The position numbers and the translations under genes are program-made. The notes beneath the pieces are model-generated. The model was not told the origin of the DNA and searched no databases. It saw only the letters and a program-made list of their open reading frames with translations. From UBA10649 sp963700255 (lineage in GTDB: Bacteria > Actinomycetota > Actinomycetes > S36-B12), in NCBI GenBank assembly GCA_963700255.1, contig CAVOWW010000022.1, forward strand, positions 65,605 to 129,604: DNA of 64,000 nucleotides, read 5' to 3'. Below, one piece after another: positions 8,953 to 17,586 of the stretch (position 1 is its first letter; each line of letters starts with the position of its first letter).

Positions 8953-10458
8953 ATGACGCTCGATCACCTGACCCGGACTCGACGCAACACCCTCGCGATC
9001 ACCCTGCTCGTGACCCTGCTGGCGCTGCTCGCCACGGGCATCGCTGCTCCCGCGAGCGCAGCCGTCGCCATCGCCGTCACGGCGGCGAACGGCTCGGTGG
9101 GTGTCCCCCAGTCGCTGTCGGCCACGGTCACCTCGAGCGAGCTCGGATCGCCGACCGGGACAGTCTCCTTCACGGTGAACGGCCAGGCGGTCGGCTCGCA
9201 GGGTGTCGGCGGCAGCCTCGGCAGCACAGCCACGGTGTCATGGACTCCGACGAGCACGGGCGCGGTGACCATCCAGGCCCGGTTCGCGGGCGCGGACGGC
9301 ACGGAGGCCTCGGACAGTCGAACGGTTCAGGTGGCTCGCGTCGACACCACTGCGGCCATTGCCGCCCCGAGCAGCTCCCCTGCGTCCGGCACGGTGACAC
9401 TGACGGCCACCGTCACCGCGCGTCAGGGCACGTACCAGCCCACCGGCTCCGTGACCTTCCTGCGTGACGCGGGCACGGTCATCGGCGCGGGGAGGCTCAA
9501 CGCCACGGGCACCGCCACTCTCGCCTACACGGTCCCGGCCACCACCGGCACCGTGCGCGTCTACGCGTCCTACGGCGGGGATGCGGGGGCCAACGCGTCG
9601 ACGTCCAGCACCCGCTCCATCAGCGTCACCTCGAAGTCGACCACCGTGAACCTGACGGTGCCGCAGCCCGCCTACGTGGGAGCGCAGGTCCCGCTGACCG
9701 CGAAGGTCACCCCCGCCAGCGCCACCGGGAAGGTCGACTTCTCCGTCGACGGCCGGCTGGTCGGGACGGGCACCCTGGCGAACGGGACGACCACGGTCAC
9801 GTGGGTGCCTGCTGCCGCAGCGACAGTCACGGTGACGGCGCGCTACCTCGGTGGGGGCGGTCTCACCGCCAGCTCCGACTCGAGCCGGGTGACTGTCCAG
9901 CAGCAGCTGAAGGCCGACCAGATCACGGTCGACCCGACCGGGTCGGCGGGCCCGTGGCCGGCGGGCGGCACCGTCACCCTCGCGAACGGTCAGGCCGTGA
10001 CGATCGATGTCCGGTCCGCCTCCGGCCTGAACGTGAAGCTGGCCATCGCCGGGCCCTGCGCGCTGGAGGGCAACACCGTCAAGGTGAAGGGCGTCGGCGG
10101 CGTGTGCACGCTGACCGCCAGCACCAATGGCGGCAACGGCTACGCGGCGGTGACGCAGAAGTACTACGTGCAGACCGTTGCCGGGATCCAGACGGCCAAG
10201 GTGGTGGCACCGGCGTCCGGCAGCTACCCCCGCGGCTCGCGGCTGAACCTCAGCCGCCGGTCGACCGTCACCAATGTCAACCAGCCCGTGCGGTGGACGG
10301 TGACGAAGGGGAAGGCACGCTGCAAGGTCGTCGCCAGCGGCAAGTACTACCGCGTGCGGCTCGTCAGGACCGGCACGTGCAGGGTCAAGGCCACTGCGCC
10401 CGGCATCGCCGACCAGTGGCGGCCCTTCGTGACCACACGCACCTACAGGATCCGGTAG
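8953..10458 (+). CDS. secreted protein with three bacterial Ig-like repeats
   Basis: 501 residues. A signal peptide with basic start and cleavage after APASA (about residue 36) is followed by three Ig-like domains of 90-95 residues (about 37-130, 131-227, 228-323), each with a GxVxF(T/S) core strand and closing AxYxG. The last 175 residues form a different Cys-containing region with two CxLTA/CRVKA-type halves (GPCALEGNTVKVKGVGG...CTLTAS; KARCKVVASGKYYRVRLVRTGTC). No LPXTG sorting signal or C-terminal helix is present, so it is probably secreted or wall-associated by other means. The start at 8953 is preferred to 8938 because of the preceding GGGAG. Confidence 0.8.
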   Translation: MTLDHLTRTRRNTLAITLLVTLLALLATGIAAPASAAVAIAVTAANGSVGVPQSLSATVTSSELGSPTGTVSFTVNGQAVGSQGVGGSLGSTATVSWTPTSTGAVTIQARFAGADGTEASDSRTVQVARVDTTAAIAAPSSSPASGTVTLTATVTARQGTYQPTGSVTFLRDAGTVIGAGRLNATGTATLAYTVPATTGTVRVYASYGGDAGANASTSSTRSISVTSKSTTVNLTVPQPAYVGAQVPLTAKVTPASATGKVDFSVDGRLVGTGTLANGTTTVTWVPAAAATVTVTARYLGGGGLTASSDSSRVTVQQQLKADQITVDPTGSAGPWPAGGTVTLANGQAVTIDVRSASGLNVKLAIAGPCALEGNTVKVKGVGGVCTLTASTNGGNGYAAVTQKYYVQTVAGIQTAKVVAPASGSYPRGSRLNLSRRSTVTNVNQPVRWTVTKGKARCKVVASGKYYRVRLVRTGTCRVKATAPGIADQWRPFVTTRTYRIR

Positions 10459-10485
10459 GCGCCAGCCCGGCCCCTCCGCGTGCTG

Positions 10486-11964
10486 CTAGCCGACGTGCGC
10501 GGTCGGCGAGTCGTTGGCGGCCATGTCCTTCTTCGTCATGGTGACAAGGACGACCCAGATGATGCCGGCGACCACGAGGATCGCCGCGCCCCACCCGAAG
10601 CCACGCGTGAACCCGGCGACGAGGGCATCCGGGGTCGGACCCTGCAGGTTGTTGGACACGATGAACGCCGTGGTGGCCGATGCCGCGATGGTGTTCAGGA
10701 AGGCCACGCCGATCGAGCCACCGATCTGCTGGCTCGTGTTCAGCACTGCCGACGCGACACCGGCGTCGTGGTTGCCGATGGCGAAGAGCGACACCGCCGA
10801 CAGCGGCACGAAGATGAGGCCCATGCCCAGGCTGATGATGATCAGTGACGGCAGGATCCCACTGACGTAGGCGCTGCTCGGCGACATGGTGGTGAGCAGC
10901 ACCATGCCGATGATCGCGAGGAGGAAGCCCGTCGCCGTCACCCAGCGGGGGCCGAAGCGCGGCAGGAGCTGGCTGGCGAGTCCGGCGCTGACGATGACGC
11001 CCGCCGAGAACGGCAGGAACAGCAGGCCCGACTGCAGCGGGGTGTAGCCGAGGACCGCCTGGAAGAAGTAGGTCAGGAACAGGAACATCGCGAACAGGCC
11101 GATGCCGACGAAGAACGAGGCGAGGTAGGCGCCACCTCGGTTGCGGTTCGCGAGGATGCGCAGCGGCAGGAGCGGGTGCGACGTCTTCGACTCGACGACC
11201 AGGAAGATCGCGAGGAGCAGGAGCCCCAGGCCCATGAACGACAGGGTCGTGGTCCCGTTCCAGCCGACCGACTCCGCCTGGGTGATGCCATAGACGAGGG
11301 ACACGAGCCCGACCGTGGCGAGGATCGCTCCCGGCACGTCGTACTTCGTGTCACCCGTCGCACGCGACTCCTTGACGAAGGGGATGGCGAGCGCGACGGC
11401 GATGATCGCGATCGGGACGTTGACGAGCAGGGTCCAGTGCCACGAGAAGAACTCCGTGAGGATGCCGCCGGCCACGAGCCCGATCGCGGCCCCGCCACCC
11501 GAGATGGCGCCGAAGACGCCGAAGGCCTTGGCCCGCTCCTTGGAGTCCGTGAAGGTGACCGAGATCAGCGAGAGCGCAGCCGGGGCCAGCAGGGCCGCGA
11601 AGGCGCCCTGGAGGGCGCGGGCGGCGTACAGCATCTCGGCGCTGTGGGAGATGCCGCCGAGGAAGGAGGCGAAGGCGAACCCGATCAGGCCGACGATGAA
11701 CATCCGCTTGCGACCCTGGAAGTCCGCGATGCGGCCGCCGAGCAGGAGCAGTCCGCCGAAGGCGAGCGTGTAGGCCGTGACCACCCACTGGCGGTCGGCG
11801 TCGCTGATGCCGAGGTCCGCCTGGATCGACGGCAGCGCGATGTTCACGATCGACGCATCGAGCACGACCATGAGCTGGGCGATCGCGATGACGAGCAGGG
11901 CCTTCCATCGCCGCGGATCGGGCTCGGTCGACAGCGTGGTGGGCTCAGCGGCGGTAGCGGACAT
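10486..11964 (-). CDS. MFS drug exporter, DHA2 (EmrB/QacA) family
   Basis: 492 residues with 14 predicted transmembrane helices. LDASIVNIALPSIQADLG is the first-helix motif of DHA2 exporters and GGRIADFQGRKRMF is MFS motif A. Such transporters use the proton gradient to export hydrophobic drugs. No regulator gene is adjacent. The 69 nt upstream contain an AT-rich stretch with an imperfect inverted repeat around 11976-11998, a possible operator. Confidence 0.9.
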   Translation of the reverse strand: MSATAAEPTTLSTEPDPRRWKALLVIAIAQLMVVLDASIVNIALPSIQADLGISDADRQWVVTAYTLAFGGLLLLGGRIADFQGRKRMFIVGLIGFAFASFLGGISHSAEMLYAARALQGAFAALLAPAALSLISVTFTDSKERAKAFGVFGAISGGGAAIGLVAGGILTEFFSWHWTLLVNVPIAIIAVALAIPFVKESRATGDTKYDVPGAILATVGLVSLVYGITQAESVGWNGTTTLSFMGLGLLLLAIFLVVESKTSHPLLPLRILANRNRGGAYLASFFVGIGLFAMFLFLTYFFQAVLGYTPLQSGLLFLPFSAGVIVSAGLASQLLPRFGPRWVTATGFLLAIIGMVLLTTMSPSSAYVSGILPSLIIISLGMGLIFVPLSAVSLFAIGNHDAGVASAVLNTSQQIGGSIGVAFLNTIAASATTAFIVSNNLQGPTPDALVAGFTRGFGWGAAILVVAGIIWVVLVTMTKKDMAANDSPTAHVG

Positions 11965-12033
11965 TTCGGCAAGATAGGCCGATTTAGTTGAAAGTGCAAA
12001 TAATGGCGGAGCGATTCCGCGGTCGGCGGACGC

Positions 12034-12888
12034 TCAGTGGCGCAGGGCGAAGCGGTCCACCCGAACGCCGGCGACCGACCAGAACTCCCCGACGAGGGCG
12101 CGGTCGGACGCCATCAGGAACAGGGCCCCGAAGTCCTCGTTGAACCGGACCCTCGAGCCGGCCACGGCGTCACCGAATCCGTAGAGGTCCTTGCCGCCGC
12201 TCCCATCGACGACGTAGGTCGTGCCCTCGGCGACGATCCGCTCGTAGAGGTGATCGTGGCCGGAGAGGACCAGGTCCGCTCCCCAGCTGGCGAACGGCCA
12301 CTGGAGCTCGGGCGTCGACCCGTGGGCGTCACTGGAGGAGAACGGAGCGTGATGCAGGACGACGACCTTCCAGCGCGCCCGACTGGCGAGCAGGGACCGC
12401 TTCAGCCACGCCCGCTGGCGCTCCATGGAGGCGGATGAGTCGAGCCCGGTGGTGCTGTCGAGGACGAAGAAGCGCATTCCAGCTCGGCCGGCGGAGTAGA
12501 CGTGCCGCCCGTCGAGGTACGGGAAGTACGCGTCGAACGCCGCGATCCCCTCGTCATGGTCGTGGTTGCCGGCGGCCGGAATCAGGTCCTCCGACGCCAC
12601 CCATGGCCCGTAGTAGTCGCCGACCAGCGCCTGGTAGCCGCGATCGTCGTAGACGTTGTCGCCGACGGAGACGATGGCCCGCGGGCGGGCGCTCGCGACG
12701 AGGTCGGCGACCTGTCGCTGCCCGTCACTCCCCGCGCCGTAGTCGCCGATCACCGCCACCGACCCGGAGGGAGGACCTGCGTCGATCGCCGTCGCGGTCG
12801 GACTCATGCCTGCCGGCACGCCCGTGACGACCGCCATCGCGACCGCCGCGGCGGCCGATCGGAGGGCCAGGGCCCGGGAGACCCTCAC
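12034..12888 (-). CDS. secreted metallophosphatase (calcineurin-like)
   Basis: 284 residues from a GTG at 12888. A signal peptide (ALALRSAAAAVAMAVVTGV) precedes a calcineurin-like phosphoesterase domain: GDYGAG, VGDNVYDD, AAGNHDHDEG, VLHHAPF and LSGHDHLYE supply the usual Asp, Asn and His metal ligands. The GDYG in place of GDxH is typical of the purple-acid-phosphatase-like branch. Its GTG overlaps the TGA of the preceding peptidase gene (GTGA), so the two secreted hydrolases are probably translated together. Confidence 0.85.
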   Translation of the reverse strand: MRVSRALALRSAAAAVAMAVVTGVPAGMSPTATAIDAGPPSGSVAVIGDYGAGSDGQRQVADLVASARPRAIVSVGDNVYDDRGYQALVGDYYGPWVASEDLIPAAGNHDHDEGIAAFDAYFPYLDGRHVYSAGRAGMRFFVLDSTTGLDSSASMERQRAWLKRSLLASRARWKVVVLHHAPFSSSDAHGSTPELQWPFASWGADLVLSGHDHLYERIVAEGTTYVVDGSGGKDLYGFGDAVAGSRVRFNEDFGALFLMASDRALVGEFWSVAGVRVDRFALRH

Positions 12889-14461
12889 GAGCAGACGAGG
12901 TCCTTCTTCGGCACGGTGCCCTTGAGCAGGTAGCTGTCCACGGCGTCGTCCACGCAGGAGGAGCCCTCTCCGTAGGCCGTGTGACCGACGCCCTCGAAGG
13001 TGACGAGCCTTGCGTTGTCGAGCTCGTCCGCCAGCAGCGTGCCCCACTGGTACGGCGTCGCCGGGTCCTTGCGCGTCGACACGACGAGGATCGGATTGGA
13101 GCCCTTCGCGACGGTCTGCGTGATCTGCTCCGACGATGCCGGCCAGTCCTTGCAGGTGAGCAGCCCCCAGGCGAGGGCCGGGCCGAACGTCGGCGCGGTC
13201 GCCTTCCACTCCTCGGCGAGCGCCTTCACGTCGTCGACCGTCCCGGTGTACGGCCGGTCGAGGCAGGTGACGGCGTAGAAGGCCTCGGTGGAGTTGTCGA
13301 AGTAGCGCCCGTCGGGGCCACGACTGATGCGGGCGTCGAGGATGCCGAACATCTGCTGCGCGTCGTCCCGCTCCATCGCCGCCGCCAGCGCCGAGCGCAG
13401 CCGTGGGTAGTCGTACCCGGGGAAGTACAGGTTCGCGAGAATCGCGTACGCGGCCAGCGGCTCGTTGAGGTCGCGGTCGCTGCCCCTGAGCGGGTTGGCG
13501 TCGAGCCCGGCGATCCAGTCCTGCAGCTGCGTGACCGCTTCCTGCGGCGAACCCGACAACGGGCAGTCGGAGTGGGTCAGGCAGTCACGCGCGAAGTCGA
13601 GCACGGCCACTTCGAACGCGTCCGCCTGGCCCTTCGTGACCTCGACGAGGTCGAGACTCGCGGGCAGCACTCCGTCGAGGACCATGCGACCCACGCGGTC
13701 GGGGAACAGCTCCGCGTACGTGGCCCCGAGCATCGTCCCGTAGGACTTCCCGAGGTAGCTGAGGGTCTCGTCCTTGACGAGCGCACGTGCGAGATCGAGG
13801 TCGCGCGCGGAGTCGGCCGTCCCCACATGCGCGTACCGCGGGTCGGACTTCTTGGCGCAGCCAGCGCCAGGGAGGGCGGACAGCGCGACGACCTCCGCCA
13901 CCTCGGCGGCGGTGTCGGGAGTGCCGTCAGCCGCTCCGAGCTCGTCGAGCTGGGCGTCGGTGAGGCAGTCGACAGGATCGCTGAGCGCGACGCCACGCGG
14001 ATCGAGCCCCACGACGTCGAAGTACTGGCGCACCGACGGGCTGACGACGGCATCCGCTGCCTTCGCATACTTGACGGCGCTGCCGCCGGGCCCGCCCGGG
14101 TTCACGAACAGCGAGCCGATCTTGTCGCCCGTCGCCTTGACCCGGGTGATGGCCAGGTCGATCGTGCCGCCGTCGGGATCGAGTAGTCCAGCGGCGCGGT
14201 GATCGTGGCGCAGTCGGCATTGCCGCAGTTCGTCCACTTCACCTTCTGCTCGTAGAAGCGGGAGAGGTCGGGTGCAGCGGCGGCCGATGCGGTCCCGGAT
14301 GGCTCGGATGAGGGCAGCGGAGCGGTCGATGAGGGGGCCGCCGTGGATGCGGCGGAGGCAGGCCGCGTGGGGGGGACGGCCTCGGGCTCGCCGAGGAGGC
14401 CGCACGAGGACAGCACCGCTACGGAGGCCAGGAGGACGGCGAACTGACGTGGAGGCCTCAT
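12885..14461 (-). CDS. lipoprotein tripeptidyl-aminopeptidase-like alpha/beta hydrolase (one frameshift)
   Basis: About 525 residues when a single shift near 14,180 is corrected. The first frame starts MRPPRQFAVLLASV with lipobox LSSC and a Ser/Pro/Ala linker, then YEQKVKWTNCGNADCATI. The second frame continues VKATGDKIGSLFVNPGGPGGS (oxyanion region), GKSYGTMLG (nucleophile Ser), RKDPATP (acid) and VGHTAYG (His), with the C-terminal TAP-like domain. This is the SlpD/E or Streptomyces tripeptidyl-aminopeptidase family that trims secreted peptides. The shift lies in a run of G/C and may be a sequencing error. The stop overlaps the start of the metallophosphatase. Confidence 0.85.
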
Positions 14462-14479
14462 GGGTCGTACCGTAATACG

Positions 14480-15310
14480 GTGACCAAGGCCCGCCGCGAC
14501 CCAGCCGAGCTGGCCGCCCTCATCGAGCAGCGGGTCTCCCGCGGCATCGATCTGGTCGACTCCTTCCTCGCCGTCACCGGCAGGGGCAGCCGCGCGTCGA
14601 GCAAGACGCTCGCGCTCGAGCACCACAAGGCGGTCGCTGCGAACAAGCGGGAGGTGGCCCGGCACCGCTCGCGCGTGAGCACGCTGCGGACCGAGGTCAC
14701 TGGTGGCGCCGTTGTCGCCGGGGTGGGAGGTTCCATCGGTCTCATAGACGCGCTGACCGGGTCTCCGAGTTCCCTCTGGCTGTGGTTCGGCGCGGCCGGG
14801 GTGGGACTGGTCGTCTCCCTGCGCGCGCGCGGCCGGCTGCGCACGGTCGGTCCGGCACCACGCGAGCTCTCCCTCGTCGGTCCTCCCCCGGCCATCCCCC
14901 GCAGTGCGGTCGGCTCGGCGGAGGTCACCCGCTTCACCTCGGCGCGCGTGCAGATCATGAGCATGGCCCCGTCGCTGGAGCGGCTCTACCCGGGTGCCGG
15001 TGACGAGCTGCGGCGCGCCGACAACGAGGCGGCCGGTCCCCTGACCGCGCTCGCCGAGCGCCTCGTCGTCCTCGACCAGCTGCAGCGCGAGCTGCCGGGC
15101 ACGTCAGCCGCCACATCAGCCGCCCGCTCGGCCGAGCTCGTGCGCGGCCGGCTCGCGGACGGGTGCGCCACGTACGACGAGCTGCTCGCGGCAGCAGCCC
15201 GACTGCTCGCCGCCCCCGACGCGACGCGCAGCACCGCGCAGATCCTGTCGCCCGCAGTCGACGCGATGCTGGCGTACGCGCACGGCCTGCAGAAGGCCGC
15301 CGACCTGTAG
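14480..15310 (+). CDS. actinobacterial membrane protein with coiled coil, unknown function
   Basis: 276 residues from a GTG. An N-terminal basic helical region (residues 1-70) with heptad-like spacing leads to a pair of hydrophobic helices (about 72-112), then a cytosolic Ala-rich helical domain (140-276). The two-helix hairpin in a helical protein is reminiscent of PspM-type phage-shock membrane partners, but I cannot support that by motif. It is divergent from the peptidase with 18 nt between the starts. Confidence 0.55.
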   Translation: MTKARRDPAELAALIEQRVSRGIDLVDSFLAVTGRGSRASSKTLALEHHKAVAANKREVARHRSRVSTLRTEVTGGAVVAGVGGSIGLIDALTGSPSSLWLWFGAAGVGLVVSLRARGRLRTVGPAPRELSLVGPPPAIPRSAVGSAEVTRFTSARVQIMSMAPSLERLYPGAGDELRRADNEAAGPLTALAERLVVLDQLQRELPGTSAATSAARSAELVRGRLADGCATYDELLAAAARLLAAPDATRSTAQILSPAVDAMLAYAHGLQKAADL

Positions 15311-15318
15311 ACCAGGTG

Positions 15319-15777
15319 CTACTGGTCGGGCAGGCGACCCGACTCGCGCACCGAATCGTGCGCAGCGCGGCTCGCGTCGTCGGCGTACGTGAACTCCCAC
15401 GAGCGGACCCGGTGCGCGATCTGCGGGGTGTCGTCGTTGACTCGCCCGAGGGCAGCGAACAGCCGGCAGTCGTACACGCGGCACGTCCGGGGACGGTGCG
15501 CATAGATGCTGCAGCCGCCATCGACGAACATCGGGCAGTTGCCGTCCTGGTCGTAGCCCATCAGCACATGCCCGTCCGGTCGGCCGGGCGCCGCGAAGAG
15601 CAGCTCGGCAGGGATGAAGGCCAGGGTGGAGACCTCGTCGGGCTCGATATGGATGAACTGCGACGACGTGCAGCACGCCGTGCAGGTGCCGCAGGGCACA
15701 TCGGAATCCGCATCGCCGCGCAGGGCCGCCTGCATCCCGTGGAGCCACTGCCCGAACTCGCCCGCGGGCACCGTCAT
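15319..15777 (-). CDS. YkgJ-family cysteine cluster protein
   Basis: 152 residues. The N-terminal CGTCTACCTSSQF and the later GNCPMF...GCSIYAHRPRTCRVYDC give the eight-cysteine pattern of the YkgJ/CxxCxxCC zinc- or iron-binding family. The ATG at 15777 overlaps the holB stop (ATGA), so it is the last gene of the topA-tmk-holB operon. Function is unknown. Confidence 0.85.
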   Translation of the reverse strand: MTVPAGEFGQWLHGMQAALRGDADSDVPCGTCTACCTSSQFIHIEPDEVSTLAFIPAELLFAAPGRPDGHVLMGYDQDGNCPMFVDGGCSIYAHRPRTCRVYDCRLFAALGRVNDDTPQIAHRVRSWEFTYADDASRAAHDSVRESGRLPDQ

Positions 15778-16967
15778 GCCGAGACCCTGATCCAGGGGTC
15801 CTTCAGCTCGACCATGAGCGACTCGAGCGCCAGCAGCGGGGCCACGTTCGCCCCCACCTGCTGGCGGCAGTAGGAGATCGCCTGCAGGCGGCGACCGGTG
15901 TCGTTCTGCGTGCTCCGTGAGGCCAGCTGCGAGAGCTGGGGTCGCATCTCCTCGTTGATGAGCGGGACGGCTCCGTCGAGCTGCACCACAAGGACGTCTC
16001 GGTACAGGCCCAGCAGGTCGAGGAGGGCACGATCGACCTGGTCGCGCACCGTGCGAGTGCGACGGGTCTTCTGCCGCTTCTCCAGCTCCTTGATCGTCGA
16101 CGTGGACAGCCGCTTCACCCGGCTCCGCATCGCCGCGTCGGATGCGTCGCCGAACTGCGCCATGATGTTGGCCTCCTCCAGCTCGTCGAGCGGATCGGTG
16201 ATCGCCCGGGCATCGTCCGTGGCCGCCGAGAGCAGGTTCGCGGCCGCCGTGAAGCAGGCAGCGACGTCCTGGAGTCCGAACGGGATGCGCAGCACCTCCT
16301 GCCGGCGCATCCGCGCATGCTCGTCGCGCGCAAGGGCGCGGGCCCGCCCGATGTGGCCCTGCGACGCCCGGGCCGCGAAGGAGGCCATCGCGACGTCGAC
16401 GCCATAGGCCTCGACGAGGAGGTCGGCGACATCGGATGCCGTCGGGGTGCGCAACGGCACGTGGCGCGTGCGCGACTGGATCGTCGGGAGGACGTCCTCG
16501 ACGCTCGGGGCGCACAGGATCCACACGGTGTGCGGCGGCGGCTCCTCGATGGCCTTGAGCAGCATGTTCACCGCTGTGTCCGTCAGCCGGTCCGAGTCCT
16601 CCAGCACGATGACGTGCCACGGGCTCTTGACCGGTGACATCCCGGCGTGATGGATGAGCTCGAGCGCCTCCTTCGCCGTGTAGGACAGGCCCTCCGTGGT
16701 GACCACCTCGACGTCCGCATGCCCACCGAGAGGAGCAGTGCGGCAGGCCTCGCAGACGCCGCACCCGTCCTCCGGGCACACGAGAGCGGCCGCGAAGCAC
16801 GTCGCGGCCGTCGACCGACCCGAGCCGGGCGGTCCGGTGATCAGCCAGGCGTGCGTCATGCCGGGACCCGGCTCACCACGGCGGATGTGCTCGGCGTCCT
16901 CGACTGCGCGCGACAGCTCCTCCACCACGGCGTCCTGGCCGACCAGGCGCTCCCAGATCGGCCGCAT
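15774..16967 (-). CDS. holB: DNA polymerase III delta' subunit
   Basis: 397 residues. AAA+ clamp-loader fold: GPPGSGRSTAA (Walker A with Arg in place of the usual Lys, as is common in delta'), a zinc module C-x8-C-x2-C (CPEDGCGVCEAC), and EDSDRLTDTAVNMLLKAIEEPP, which holds the Walker-B position and the sensor region. Delta' is part of the clamp loader that places the beta clamp on DNA. A C-terminal extension beyond 330 residues is typical for actinobacteria. It touches tmk (shared base 16967) and overlaps the YkgJ gene. Confidence 0.93.
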   Translation of the reverse strand: MRPIWERLVGQDAVVEELSRAVEDAEHIRRGEPGPGMTHAWLITGPPGSGRSTAATCFAAALVCPEDGCGVCEACRTAPLGGHADVEVVTTEGLSYTAKEALELIHHAGMSPVKSPWHVIVLEDSDRLTDTAVNMLLKAIEEPPPHTVWILCAPSVEDVLPTIQSRTRHVPLRTPTASDVADLLVEAYGVDVAMASFAARASQGHIGRARALARDEHARMRRQEVLRIPFGLQDVAACFTAAANLLSAATDDARAITDPLDELEEANIMAQFGDASDAAMRSRVKRLSTSTIKELEKRQKTRRTRTVRDQVDRALLDLLGLYRDVLVVQLDGAVPLINEEMRPQLSQLASRSTQNDTGRRLQAISYCRQQVGANVAPLLALESLMVELKDPWIRVSA

Positions 16968-17584
16968 CAGACCGCCCCGAGCCGCGACTCCACGCGCACG
17001 AGGATGGCCGCGGCTGTCTCGTCGACGTCGCCCCGGGCGTCGAGGACGAGGTAGCGGTCAGGATCCTCCGCGGCCAGCGCCAGGAAGCCCGCGCGCACTG
17101 CGCGGTGGTACTCCATCGGCTCGGCCTCCAGCCGATCGCGCTGGGAGAACCGCGCCAGGCCGACCTCGGGGTCGACGTCGAGCACCACGGTGAGGTCGGG
17201 CAGCAGGTCGTGCGTGGCCCACAGGCTCAGGTCGCGGACACGTCCGGGTCCCAGGTCTCGGGCGTATCCCTGGTACGCGACCGACGAGTCGATGTAGCGG
17301 TCGCAGATCACCACGTCACCGCGCAGGAGCGCCGGGCGGATCACCCGCGCGACATGCTCTCCACGGGATGCCGCGAACAGCAGGGCCTCGGCGCGAGGGT
17401 CGAGGCCCTCGAACTCGGGACTGAGCAGCACGTGCCGGATCCGCTCGCCGGCGGGGGTGCCGCCGGGCTCACGGGTGCGCACCACCGAGTGCCCGCGGGC
17501 CTCGAGGCTCTCGGCGAGCATGCCCTCCTGTGTGGACTTGCCCGCTCCCTCGCCTCCTTCGAAGGCGATGAAGTACCCCGGCAT
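16967..17584 (-). CDS. tmk: thymidylate kinase
   Basis: 205 residues. FEGGEGAGKST is the P-loop, TREPGGT the dTMP-binding DR(E)PGG motif, and DRYIDSSVAYQG the conserved DRY region; RDRLEAEP follows as the LID. It phosphorylates dTMP to dTDP for DNA synthesis. The gene begins 3 nt after the topA stop and abuts holB, so all are one transcription unit. Confidence 0.96.
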   Translation of the reverse strand: MPGYFIAFEGGEGAGKSTQEGMLAESLEARGHSVVRTREPGGTPAGERIRHVLLSPEFEGLDPRAEALLFAASRGEHVARVIRPALLRGDVVICDRYIDSSVAYQGYARDLGPGRVRDLSLWATHDLLPDLTVVLDVDPEVGLARFSQRDRLEAEPMEYHRAVRAGFLALAAEDPDRYLVLDARGDVDETAAAILVRVESRLGAV

Positions 17585-17586
17585 GG